Of a DNA stretch of 55,359 nucleotides, positions 32,224 to 39,758 are shown piece after piece. The stretch lies in assembly GCA_023393475.1 (NCBI GenBank), contig JAEWLC010000084.1, positions 1 through 55,359 of the forward strand, written 5' to 3'. Each line of letters begins with the position of its first letter. Position 1 is the stretch's first letter. The stretch is from Pseudomonadota bacterium (lineage in GTDB: Bacteria; Pseudomonadota; Alphaproteobacteria; Rhizobiales; Devosiaceae). The notes below the pieces were generated by a model. That model made no database searches. It saw nothing but the letters and a program-made list of their open reading frames with translations, and was not told the origin of the DNA. The translations under genes were made by a program, and so were the position numbers.

Positions 32224-32320
32224 TGCGTTCTGTTTTTGCCGGAGGGATGCGAGCGATTTCGACTGTTGCGGCGGGCATGATGGCCATCCGCGGCCGTACT
32301 TGTCGAGGACGTTGCATGTT

Positions 32321-32434
32321 GGCATTGACGAGAAAGAAGTGAACGTGCGGAATAAGCTATCGAGGGGCAAGTTTACCGCTGCGTTCTTTTTGCAATGTCT
32401 GACCGCCATTGGGGTGTCGTCGATACAATTGTAG
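32321..32434 (+). pseudogene. C-terminal remnant of a second DUF6471 gene
   Basis: The frame reads GIDEKEVNVRNKLSRGKFTA, AFFLQCLTAIG, matching GIAESETNIANKLSRGTFSA and FLLQCLKAIG of the gene at 19445. The N-terminal half (WTVRAKNLLKSEL) is missing; upstream in frame is unrelated Cys-rich translation. The stop at 32434 lies within the start of the next gene. Confidence 0.65.
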
Positions 32435-33414
32435 TTTGTGCGCTGGTGGCAATGGCGGCCGGCGGGATTGTTCTATCCGGGCAATCCAAAAACGGTAACA
32501 GCGCTGAGGGTGGCGCCACTAACCGCCAGCAAAGTACCGAGCAATACCAGCAGCCATCCAGTGGCAAGGACGCCGACGCGTCCGCTATCATCGGCAGTTC
32601 TATCGAACCCGCTGCTAGACAGCCAATAACCGCAAAAGACGAAGCATATTCCGCCTGCTATCTTCCAAGCATCGAGGAATGCGACTTGGCTGCCCAGCGC
32701 AATATGGCTGAGTCGACCGGGTGGATGAACGTCGCCGCGTGGGCCGGGGTTATCCTTACCTTTGTCGGCCTGGCGCTTCTCTACCGCACCATGCTCTATA
32801 CCAAGAAGGCCGCGCTTCATTCGCAGGAAGCCGTCACCGCCGCTAACAACTCCGTCACCTCGGCCAACAGAGCCGCAGACGAATCTCGCGACATTGGCCG
32901 CGCGCAAGTACGGGCCTACTTGGCAGTCGATAGCGCGAGCTACACGGTCTATCGCGACTGGATGAGCATTGACTTCCAGGTCAAGAATTACGGGCACTCT
33001 CCGGCAAAGTGGTGCGTTGTCCATGCGCGGGTGCGGGTAAGCAACCGACGATGGCGCCGGGACGAAATCGAGCCTCGGTTCCTCGATTCCCCAACCCATG
33101 AAGGAGAGGACTCCTTTATCTCTGCCGGCGAACGAGGGGTGAGCGAGATCAGTGTGTTTTGGGGGCACACTGATTTCGACAAGGACGTCTATGATATGAT
33201 CCGCGCTACCGGTCGACACTTCAGCGTCGACTGCATCATTCAGTGGGTAGACGTTTTTGGCGAACAACAGCGGATGCCGTTCTTTCTCGTTCTCAGAAGC
33301 ACTGAGTTTCGAGAGAGCGAAGACAGCCGGTACGGAACCTTCCGCATAGTCAAGCAAAGCGCCCGCCCACAAAACGGCGACGACCAAGCAACTGAGACGC
33401 CAGAGGCGGCATGA
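32395..33414 (+). CDS. membrane hypothetical protein common in prophages
   Basis: The 339-residue product has two membrane segments (about residues 9-29, VVDTIVVCALVAMAAGG, and about 112-130, NVAAWAGVILTFVGLALLYR), separated by a Ser/Gln-rich stretch, then a helix (AVTAANNSVTSANRAADESR) and a beta-rich domain (VRAYLAVDSASYTVYRDWMS, FQVKNYGHSPAKWCVVHARV). This layout is common among unassigned Rhizobiales prophage proteins. Function unknown. Confidence 0.65.
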   Translation: MSDRHWGVVDTIVVCALVAMAAGGIVLSGQSKNGNSAEGGATNRQQSTEQYQQPSSGKDADASAIIGSSIEPAARQPITAKDEAYSACYLPSIEECDLAAQRNMAESTGWMNVAAWAGVILTFVGLALLYRTMLYTKKAALHSQEAVTAANNSVTSANRAADESRDIGRAQVRAYLAVDSASYTVYRDWMSIDFQVKNYGHSPAKWCVVHARVRVSNRRWRRDEIEPRFLDSPTHEGEDSFISAGERGVSEISVFWGHTDFDKDVYDMIRATGRHFSVDCIIQWVDVFGEQQRMPFFLVLRSTEFRESEDSRYGTFRIVKQSARPQNGDDQATETPEAA

Positions 33415-33524
33415 CCTAGTCACAGCGGGTTACCCCGCTCCGCAACGCGGGTGCGTTTGATACATAAGGCTGCAGACCTTCACCTTTGAGAAGGCGACCT
33501 ATGCGGCGCCCTGCTGTTGAGGGC

Positions 33525-33983
33525 TCAGGCGGCAACGGGCTTCGCAAACGGCACAACCCTGCGGTCGCCGGCTGGTGACGTCGCCGCCGTTCTTGGGCCC
33601 CTCGGCGACCACCGCAGGAAGTCCCGGGGCGCGATGGCCCCCGTGGCATCGTTCCTGATTTCCGTCAGTGCCCACACCATTGTCATGCGTTTCTGGTTGA
33701 ACCCGCTCTTCGCCACGACGACAATAAAGCCGTGGTCGAGAAGTGCCTGGAACCCGCGGTTGGCGACGTTCTTTCCGACATTCAACGCCTCGCCGGCCTC
33801 GCGACACCCTAAGGCGATCGAGCCGTTGTTCGTGCCGTTGTAGCGGCGACGTAGTTCAACGTAGAGCGCCCTCGCGACGGGGTCGAGATCAGACCAAGCC
33901 GGCGAGCGCAGCAGATACTCGAACAGTTGAACGAAGCGGCCGCCATTGCCCTTTCCCTTACGTCGGGAGTAGTCGTTCTTCAT
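33525..33983 (-). CDS. winged-helix phage regulatory/replication-type protein
   Basis: The 152-residue product contains FVQLFEYLLRSPAWSDLDPV, ARALYVELRRRYNGTNNGSI and GCREAGEALNVGKNVANRGF, then QALLDHGFIVVVAKSGF. This winged-helix pattern is seen in small phage HTH proteins related to replication-initiator N-termini. DNA binding is likely and the target unknown. It overlaps the upstream gene by four bases. Confidence 0.7.
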   Translation of the reverse strand: MKNDYSRRKGKGNGGRFVQLFEYLLRSPAWSDLDPVARALYVELRRRYNGTNNGSIALGCREAGEALNVGKNVANRGFQALLDHGFIVVVAKSGFNQKRMTMVWALTEIRNDATGAIAPRDFLRWSPRGPRTAATSPAGDRRVVPFAKPVAA

Positions 33984-34180
33984 CTCGCGCTCCCGTCGGC
34001 TGCCGCCTCGAGGGCATGATCGAGGATCGCGTGTGTAGCTCGCCGATCAAGGCCGGCCCTCTGGAAGTGGGCGGCCGTGATGGCCGCCCCAAGACTTACG
34101 AGTTCCTCGTCAGACAGTTTCAGACGAACGGCTAGCGATGCGATCTGAGACTTGGCGACAGCCATGAGGGCGCGGGTCAT
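33980..34180 (-). CDS. small helical hypothetical protein
   Basis: Starting at MTRALMAVAKSQIASLAVRL (the ATG overlaps the upstream stop as ATGA), the 66-residue protein is helical (KLSDEELVSLGAAITAAHFQ). The longer start at 34234 lies within the upstream gene. No family is recognised. Middle gene of a three-gene overlapping set. Confidence 0.5.
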   Translation of the reverse strand: MTRALMAVAKSQIASLAVRLKLSDEELVSLGAAITAAHFQRAGLDRRATHAILDHALEAAADGSAR

Positions 34181-34464
34181 GCCGCCCTCCGCAGGGCGGC
34201 ATGGAGCTGCCGGTGGCATCGACGGCAGAGCCACTCAACTTCGAGTGGTCGGTCATAGCAATCGTGGTGGCCCTCAGTGCGAAAGCTACCGCATTTGCAC
34301 CGACCGCGCTTTAGCGTGCCGTCGCGGAGGGCCTGACGAACAATTGCGTGCGCCTTCAGCTTCTGGCGGTTGGCGTTGTTCCATTTCGCTTGGGGACTGG
34401 GCGGAAGGGCAGAGTCGCGGCGCTTCCAGGTCTTGGTACGTTGGAAGATCGAGGTCTCGGTCAT
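34177..34464 (-). CDS. small Cys/His phage protein (HNH-like zinc module)
   Basis: The 95-residue product ends CKCGSFRTEGHHDCYDRPLE and WLCRRCHRQLHAALRRAA. CxC, GHHDCYDRPLE, CRRC and H positions form the zinc-binding half of an HNH-type fold widespread in phages. The usual catalytic Asn is not obvious, so it may be structural or DNA-binding. It is first of three overlapping genes on the minus strand. Confidence 0.7.
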   Translation of the reverse strand: MTETSIFQRTKTWKRRDSALPPSPQAKWNNANRQKLKAHAIVRQALRDGTLKRGRCKCGSFRTEGHHDCYDRPLEVEWLCRRCHRQLHAALRRAA

Positions 34465-34652
34465 GCCGCTCTCCCGCCAAGGCCAGCGAGTTCACCGAGC
34501 GCATTGCAGGTGGAAACGGATCTTCTGGTGCGCAACCAGACCACTCTGCCGGCTGGTGTGAGATCGGCGGGAGGCAGAGAGTGATGGTGCGCGTTTTCGT
34601 TGCGGGCCGAGCCCACATTGGTGTAAGTAGGCATCTTGCAAATCGACTTTCC

Positions 34653-34689
34653 GCCCCCAGCCTCCCCCGAGGTGTGGGGGCTTTTTCTT
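34653..34689 (+). terminator. plus-strand Rho-independent terminator with no matching gene
   Basis: CCCCCAGCCT (34654-34663) pairs with AGGTGTGGGGG (34670-34680) with a small bulge, followed by CTTTTTCTT. The orientation is plus, yet neighbouring genes are on the minus strand and I see no convincing plus-strand ORF in 34465-34652. It may end a small RNA. Confidence 0.6.
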
Positions 34690-34710
34690 GGATGGGGTGA
34701 CAGGGGGCGG

Positions 34711-34959
34711 TTAGGCTGCGGCGGCTTTCACTTCGCGGCGCGGCAGGCGCTCCAACCAAGCGTGAAGGTCAGTCGCGAGGATCAGGGTTTTCTTGCCGAG
34801 CTTTCGCGCGGGAAGCTCGCCCTTGCGGATTGCTTCAAACAGGGTGGTCTTGCCGACGCCGGCAGCGCGTTCCGCATCTCCGATCGGATACGCGAGCGGG
34901 GCCATCTGCGGAAATGCGCCGTCGACGGCGTTGGGGGCGGGATAGGCCAGGTGGGACAA
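34711..34959 (-). CDS. excisionase-like HTH protein
   Basis: The 82-residue product contains YPIGDAERAAGVGKTTLFEA and IRKGELPARKLGKKTLILAT, then DLHAWLERLPRRE. This is the winged-HTH pattern of MerR-like excisionases (SinI/AlpA/xis type): a recognition helix followed by the wing K.G.KT.I...DL..WL. It lies ~0.9 kb from the integrase and probably directs excision or controls the integrase, which is inference. Confidence 0.8.
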   Translation of the reverse strand: MSHLAYPAPNAVDGAFPQMAPLAYPIGDAERAAGVGKTTLFEAIRKGELPARKLGKKTLILATDLHAWLERLPRREVKAAAA

Positions 34960-35074
34960 GGTGCAACTCCCCCGGCGGAGCCGCCGGTGCGCACACTTCA
35001 GCGGACTTGCTGAAGGCCCGCCCTATCAATCACACGGACGACTGCGGGTCACAGGACAGAAACTCCCACTTTGG

Positions 35075-35902
35075 CTATTTTTGTCCCGCACGAGAGAGCG
35101 CCTTGGCGATGGCGACCGCGGACATGCCCTCGAACACCTCCGCCTCACATTGCTTTTCCGCAACGTCGGCCGGGTACCGGTCCTCCTGGAATGGCCCGTG
35201 CACGCCAGATAGCAGTTCATCGTACCGACGCTTCCGGAGCGCTTCGGATGTGATGGAAGTGACGAATGCGACGAAGGGGCCGCTTGGCGAGTCTCGGGGG
35301 CCAGTCCTTGGAGGCGTCCCGTACGCCTTCTCGAACACCCTCGCCAACTCAGCGATGAAATCTGTGGTGGCGCTCGCGTCGTCGTCAGGAAATAGGGGCT
35401 GGTCGTGAAGGTCGGCATCCTTCAGCCGTGTGCGTGCCGACGCAGCGGCGGCCTCTAGGCGTTTCAAGTCGCGTACGATCTGAGCCAATGTTGGGCCCTC
35501 GTCGGGGGGCAGGTGCCGAAACAGTTGGCCGCCGATCATTGCGTCCTGCGCTATAAGCTGGTCGCTCAATTTTCGTGAGCGATCCTCAACCTGCCCGAGC
35601 GAGTCGTACCGCTCGCTGGCGAACGCCTTTGAGTAGACGGCCGGATGCGCGTTCTTGAGATTGAAGGCCCACTCGATACCTTGTGCCAGCGACAGCCGAG
35701 CGCGACGAACCGCGCGCAGTGGGTCTGGCTGGCGTTGCGCGTTGGGCCCAGGCTGCAGCAGCTCGATCGGGGGAGCGAGTCCGGCCGCGTGCACGGCCGC
35801 AAGCACTCGTCCTATGGCTGAATAATCGAGAAACCCCGACGGTGTCTCAACGCTGCGGCCGCGCGTCTTCCGGTCATCACCTGCAGCGCGAATCTTGCTC
35901 AA
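35075..35902 (-). CDS. hypothetical protein translationally coupled to integrase
   Basis: The best start is TTG at 35902, overlapping the integrase stop as TTGA; the frame stays open further upstream antisense-like inside the integrase gene. The 275-residue product is helical and charged (GFLDYSAIGRVLAAVHAAGL, RLSLAQGIEWAFNLKNAHPA, TLAQIVRDLKRLEAAAASAR, EVFEGMSAVAIAKALSRAGQ). No family is recognised. Coupling to an integrase suggests an accessory recombination or maintenance role, unproven. Confidence 0.55.
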   Translation of the reverse strand: MSKIRAAGDDRKTRGRSVETPSGFLDYSAIGRVLAAVHAAGLAPPIELLQPGPNAQRQPDPLRAVRRARLSLAQGIEWAFNLKNAHPAVYSKAFASERYDSLGQVEDRSRKLSDQLIAQDAMIGGQLFRHLPPDEGPTLAQIVRDLKRLEAAAASARTRLKDADLHDQPLFPDDDASATTDFIAELARVFEKAYGTPPRTGPRDSPSGPFVAFVTSITSEALRKRRYDELLSGVHGPFQEDRYPADVAEKQCEAEVFEGMSAVAIAKALSRAGQK

Positions 35903-37173
35903 CGGGACTTCCCGCCGCGAATATGCACCAAGTTGGCTGCCGGCTGCGCGCAGCAATAGCGCTCCCACGCCTCCATCAGCGACCGACGTTTCGCCAGTGC
36001 ATCGCCTCGGCGGTAAGCGCGCTCTGTGGCATCCCCCACGATGTGCGCTAGTGTCTGCTCGGCAACAGCCCCGTCAAATGCCGTCTCTTCGCTTACCCAG
36101 TCACGGAAGGCGCTGCGCATGCCGTGAACGGTGAAAGCTTCGCCGCCCGCCGCCGAGAGCGCCTTGGTCATAGTGGCATTGGATATCGAAGATCCCCGTT
36201 TCGATCCGGGGAACACGAACGCGCCTAGCTCCTTGCCCACGAGCAGGCCATTGAGAATTTCGATCGCCCGTTCGCCGAGAGGCACGCGATGCTCCCTGCC
36301 CGCCTTCATGCGTTCTGGCGGAATGGTCCACAGCTTGGCCTCGATGTCGATCTCGGACCAGAGTGCGCCCATGACCTCCCCGGTGCGCGATGCATTCAAG
36401 ATTAGGAATTCGAGCGCGAGCGCGCCGATACCCTGCGCCTCGCGCAGCTTCACGAACAGCGCCGGCAACTCGGCGTAAGGGATCGCCGCGTGGTGCCCCC
36501 GTGTCAGCTTCAGCCTTTTGGGTAGGAGCTTGTCGAGGTGCCCGCGCCATCGAGCGGGGTTCTCGCCGGTCCGCTTACCCTTAGCCTTGGCGGCATCGAG
36601 CACTCGCTCAATGCGTCCCCGCAGCCGCGACGCCGTTTCCGCCTTGGCCTTCCATATCGGCTTCAGCACCTCAAGCACGTCTTCGGTCTCGACATCCGGA
36701 AGTGCCTTCGATCGGAGCGTGAGGCAGTAGCCGCAATCGATCCAGTCGCCGGCCTCGTTCTTTTCGACGGACAGCGTCATGCGCCACTGGTCGATGTGCT
36801 TGTCGTTTCGAAAGCCGGGCGCCAGGTCGTCGACCAGATCGGCGGCGAATTCTCCGAACGTCTCAACCCGCACGTCTGCGCTAACCGCGCCTGCCTTCCG
36901 AGCGGCGATGGGGTCGATGCCCTTCGCGACAAGCTTGCGGGCCTCGCCGGCGGCCTCGCGTGCGTCCGCAAGCGAAAGCACCGCCAGCCGACCAAGGCTC
37001 AGCTCGCCGCGTGATTGCGTTCGGCCCGGCATCTTCAGGTGGAAAATGAACACCCAGCGCTTCGCGCCTTTGGGCGACACGTTGAGGTAGAGCCCGTCAC
37101 CGTCGGCATGCAGCCCCGGTTCAGACACGGTTTCAACGAAGCGCGCAGACAGTCTCTTGGTGAGCGCTGGCAT
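35899..37173 (-). CDS. tyrosine integrase (P4-type, DUF4102 arm-binding domain)
   Basis: Starting at MPALTKRLSARFVETVSEPG, the 424-residue protein has an N-terminal arm-binding domain (GLHADGDGLYLNVSPKGAKR, GELSLGRLAVLSLADAREAA), a core-binding domain (about 120-215) and the catalytic domain with Arg in LNASRTGEVMGALW, HxxR in VHGMRSAFRDW and the Tyr nucleophile in TERAYRRGD. It lies 146 bases inside attR and reads into the element. It is a paralogue of the integrase at 37631, sharing KAETASRLRGRIE/KPETASRLRGRIE. Confidence 0.93.
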   Translation of the reverse strand: MPALTKRLSARFVETVSEPGLHADGDGLYLNVSPKGAKRWVFIFHLKMPGRTQSRGELSLGRLAVLSLADAREAAGEARKLVAKGIDPIAARKAGAVSADVRVETFGEFAADLVDDLAPGFRNDKHIDQWRMTLSVEKNEAGDWIDCGYCLTLRSKALPDVETEDVLEVLKPIWKAKAETASRLRGRIERVLDAAKAKGKRTGENPARWRGHLDKLLPKRLKLTRGHHAAIPYAELPALFVKLREAQGIGALALEFLILNASRTGEVMGALWSEIDIEAKLWTIPPERMKAGREHRVPLGERAIEILNGLLVGKELGAFVFPGSKRGSSISNATMTKALSAAGGEAFTVHGMRSAFRDWVSEETAFDGAVAEQTLAHIVGDATERAYRRGDALAKRRSLMEAWERYCCAQPAANLVHIRGGKSR

Positions 37174-37178
37174 AACGA

Positions 37179-37199
37179 CCCCTAAAGATGACCCTAAGG
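37179..37199 (+). repeat. paired CCCTAA-type repeats near attR (candidate arm sites)
   Basis: CCCTAAAG at 37180 and CCCTAAGG at 37192 are 12 bases apart, the same motif pair and spacing as at 14446/14458 near attL, in the same orientation. They lie just upstream of the integrase start. GAACCACTA is also tandemly repeated at about 37219-37240, possibly an additional recombination-protein site. Confidence 0.55.
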
Positions 37200-37318
37200 A
37201 TTGCGCCGGTTCATGGCGAACCACTACGAACCACTATAGCACGGAATACGAGATTGGGCAGGAAATGCAGCGCCTTCTGTGATCGATCACGAACCACAGC
37301 GAACGCTGGTTAGTCGGA

Positions 37319-37332
37319 CTCCCTCTCCGCCA
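37319..37332 (+). repeat. attR core: second copy of the tRNA-Ser 3' end
   Basis: CTCCCTCTCCGCCA is identical to 14374-14387 and not attached to a tRNA here. It ends the 23 kb element. It also lies ~300 bases before a second integrase, so it may serve as the left end of an adjoining element. Confidence 0.85.
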
Positions 37333-37630
37333 TTCCTCCTGCATGATCAGTGGCTTAGAATGTTGCTAACCCCGCGTAGCAGCGCCACAATTGCCCAGCA
37401 TTCCCAGCACCTTGGCGGAGGCTCAGCACGGCGTGCGGGAGCCGTAGCAGCATAGGTCCCCAGTCCCTGCGGCACACACGGTTTGCTCGACTGTCTGTCG
37501 TAGTGTCTGTCCGGTTCAGGCGGATGCATTCAGCCCAGGCTGCTGGCGGTACAGAGAATTCCTCATTTTCGCTGGACTGCTGGGGCTAGGCGGAGTGATG
37601 GTCCGGCCCAATCGTCAGGCCGGCAAGAAT

Positions 37631-38806
37631 ATGTCCCAGCAACGTGCTCTCACAGCTGCCCAGGTCACTGGCCTCAAGGACTACGGGGTCCATTGGGTGG
37701 CACCCTCGCTGTACCTTCAGATCCGGCCGCAAGGAACGAGAAGCTGGCTGTTCCGATACAGCCGCAACGGCGAAAACCAGTGGATGGGTCTCGGCCCGCT
37801 CGCAAACAAGTCAGTTACCGAGGCGCGCGACGAAGCGGCCGTGCTGCGCGTACAGGTGCGGAAGGGCGGCGACCCGATGGGTGAGCGGGAGCAAGTGGCT
37901 GCTGCAACCAAACCCCGCACAAAGGCGCCGACCTTCGCCGACTGCGCCGACAAATACATCGAGTCCCACAGGGCAGGGTGGAAGAACGCCAAACACATTG
38001 AGCAGTGGGAGAGCACGCTCAAGACCTATGCCGGTCCAGTCATCGGCAAGAAGCAGGTCGACCAGATCGTTGTCGAGGACGTGCTGAAGATCCTGAAGCC
38101 GATCTGGAGCAAGAAGCCGGAGACTGCCAGTCGACTGCGCGGCCGTATAGAGAAGGTGCTCGGCTGGGCCACGGCCATGAAGCATCGAGGCGGTGACAAC
38201 CCCGCGGCATGGAACGGCGCGCTCGGTCATCTGCTGCCTGCCATCTCCAAGGTGCAGAAGATCGAGCATCACAAAGCGCTGCCTTACAACGAACTGCCGA
38301 CGCTGATGTCGGAGCTCAAGGACAACGAGAGCATCAGTGCCAAGGCACTCATGTTCACTATCCTGACCGCGGCCCGCACCGGAGAGACGACGGGTGCCGT
38401 GTGGTCGGAGATTGATTTGGACGCCAAGCTCTGGGTGCTGCCGCCGGAGCGGATGAAGGCGAACCGCGAACATCGAGTGCCGTTGCCCAACGCGGCCATC
38501 AAGTTGCTTAGGTCACTGCCCAAAGACAGCCGTTACGTGTTCCCGGGCCTGCGCAGGAATGGGCTCAGTAACATGGCGATGCTGCAGCTACTGCGCGGGC
38601 TCCGTGGCGGTGGCATCACCGTGCACGGCTTTAGGTCTGCGTTCTCAACTTGGGCGCGGGAGCAGACTGACTACCCCCGCGAGATCGTTGAAGCCTGCCT
38701 CGCGCATGCCTCCGGCGATGCGGTCGAGCTGGCCTATCGTCGGACCGACTTCCTCGACAAGCGCCGCGAGCTCATGGAGGCGTGGGCGAATTTCTGCGGC
38801 GGATAA
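37631..38806 (+). CDS. second tyrosine integrase (P4-type)
   Basis: The start is set at MSQQRALTAAQVTGLKDYGV; a Met at 37595 is an alternative. The 391-residue product has the arm-binding domain (LYLQIRPQGTRSWLFRYSRN), core-binding domain (KPETASRLRGRIEKVLGWAT) and catalytic motifs: Arg in LTAARTGETTGAVW, HxxR in VHGFRSAFSTW and Tyr in VELAYRRTD. It diverges from the first integrase across the attR core. Its place just right of a tRNA-end copy is the usual position for an integrase of a tRNA-borne island, implying a second element. Confidence 0.92.
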   Translation: MSQQRALTAAQVTGLKDYGVHWVAPSLYLQIRPQGTRSWLFRYSRNGENQWMGLGPLANKSVTEARDEAAVLRVQVRKGGDPMGEREQVAAATKPRTKAPTFADCADKYIESHRAGWKNAKHIEQWESTLKTYAGPVIGKKQVDQIVVEDVLKILKPIWSKKPETASRLRGRIEKVLGWATAMKHRGGDNPAAWNGALGHLLPAISKVQKIEHHKALPYNELPTLMSELKDNESISAKALMFTILTAARTGETTGAVWSEIDLDAKLWVLPPERMKANREHRVPLPNAAIKLLRSLPKDSRYVFPGLRRNGLSNMAMLQLLRGLRGGGITVHGFRSAFSTWAREQTDYPREIVEACLAHASGDAVELAYRRTDFLDKRRELMEAWANFCGG

Positions 38807-38912
38807 GCGTCCAGTTGGTGTCAGAAAGCCCAGCTTCGGCGGGGCTGTTAGTTGCTCAGGTTGGCCTGTCGGGTGACTTTGCGTTGGCACGCAGCCTCGC
38901 CTATACTCGGCC

Positions 38913-39263
38913 ATGCACTTAACCCGTCCTGCCAACCCCGACCCGGCTGCTGCTGCTGCGGACGCCGCAGCTACTGCTGCCGCCGAAACGAAAAGGCGCG
39001 CGCGTGACGACTTCAGGGAAAAGGACAAACTCCTCCTCGCCCAGCGGGTCGGTCACCTCTGCTCGAAATGCGGGCGCCCGACCATTGGCCCCCGGAAGGG
39101 TGAGGAAGGTGTGAGCAACACCGGCATTGCAGCCCACATTCGGGCCGCGGCGGAAGGTGGACCAAGGTACGACAAAACGCAGAGCCCGGAAGAACGCCGC
39201 CACCCGAACAACGGGATTTGGCTCTGCGCCGACCATGCCCGACAGCGTCCCGAAGTCGTTTGA
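38913..39263 (+). CDS. HNH-like protein, possibly truncated
   Basis: The frame reads an Ala-rich start, then RARDDFREKDKLLLAQRVGH, LCSKCGRPTIGP, TGIAAHIRAAAEGGPRYDKT and NNGIWLCADHARQRPEVV. This matches the HNH domain that heads many defence or phage proteins (CxxC, AAH, N, H). The product stops right after the final His where relatives continue with an effector domain, so it is either a minimal form or cut short. 116 residues. Confidence 0.65.
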   Translation: MHLTRPANPDPAAAAADAAATAAAETKRRARDDFREKDKLLLAQRVGHLCSKCGRPTIGPRKGEEGVSNTGIAAHIRAAAEGGPRYDKTQSPEERRHPNNGIWLCADHARQRPEVV

Positions 39264-39333
39264 GCGACTTAAGCATCGTACCCAATCCTAGCGAACGTCG
39301 AATGCCGCAACGGCAGCATCAAACTCACGCGCA

Positions 39334-39576
39334 CTAATTGTTACTCCCGCATAGCGTCTCACATGGCGCCCCGTCGCTATCTGTATCGAGACGACCACCC
39401 AACGAGTGGAGGTGCCACTCCGCCTCCTCGCACGAGCTGGTCGTGCTGCAGGTCTTTTGCGGTTGGCACGACCAGAACTGCGCGGTATCCCGCGGCTGGT
39501 TCTCAATGTTTGGCGAACTGATTGGCGCAATAACCAGCAGCGCCGTCGCAACGGCCTCGATCATGTTGCTGAGCAT
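39334..39576 (-). CDS. secreted Excalibur-domain peptide
   Basis: The 80-residue product starts with a likely signal segment (MIEAVATALLVIAPISS). The mature part is CSTTSSCEEAEWHLHSLGGR, LDTDSDGAPCETLC, a complete Excalibur calcium-binding domain with the SCxEA start and DxDxDGxPCE end. The start may be Met1 or the Met at 39564. Excalibur domains are extracellular and often found with nucleases; the role here is unknown. Confidence 0.7.
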   Translation of the reverse strand: MLSNMIEAVATALLVIAPISSPNIENQPRDTAQFWSCQPQKTCSTTSSCEEAEWHLHSLGGRLDTDSDGAPCETLCGSNN

Positions 39577-39758
39577 GTTTTGTCTGGTTCGCCAGCTGGC
39601 GCCGGAAATGGCGGACGCAGCGCGCCTGGCGCTGCATTACTGTAGACGGACATTGGAACCCCACCCCTCCGAGCTACAAAAGCACGGAGATGATTAGGCA
39701 TCAATGTCTGTATTTACCCTTCGTTAAGCTCATCCTGCGGGCCATCCCAATGGTGGGC

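Larger units (their letters stand above)
14388..37332. mobile_element. ~23 kb integrative element / prophage remnant in tRNA-Ser
   Basis: The element is bounded by the 14-bp tRNA-derived repeat. Just inside both ends are paired CCCTAAGG motifs. A tyrosine integrase lies next to attR, with a HTH excisionase-like gene ~1 kb away. Cargo consists of phage-type small proteins, two phage virion-like proteins, nucleases, regulators, toxin-antitoxin-like genes, a stress cluster and a porin. Terminase, portal, capsid, tail and lysis genes are not recognisable, so it is a decayed prophage, a satellite, or an island carrying phage pieces. Confidence 0.8.

Noticed and set aside
39288..39551. 87-codon minus-strand ORF overlapping the Excalibur peptide
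   Set aside because: Arg-rich translation; the alternative frame encodes a recognisable signal peptide and Excalibur domain.
14388..39700. CRISPR array
   Set aside because: The only short repeats (32091-32223, 27213-27317) are too few and irregularly spaced, lack equal-length spacers, and no cas gene is nearby.
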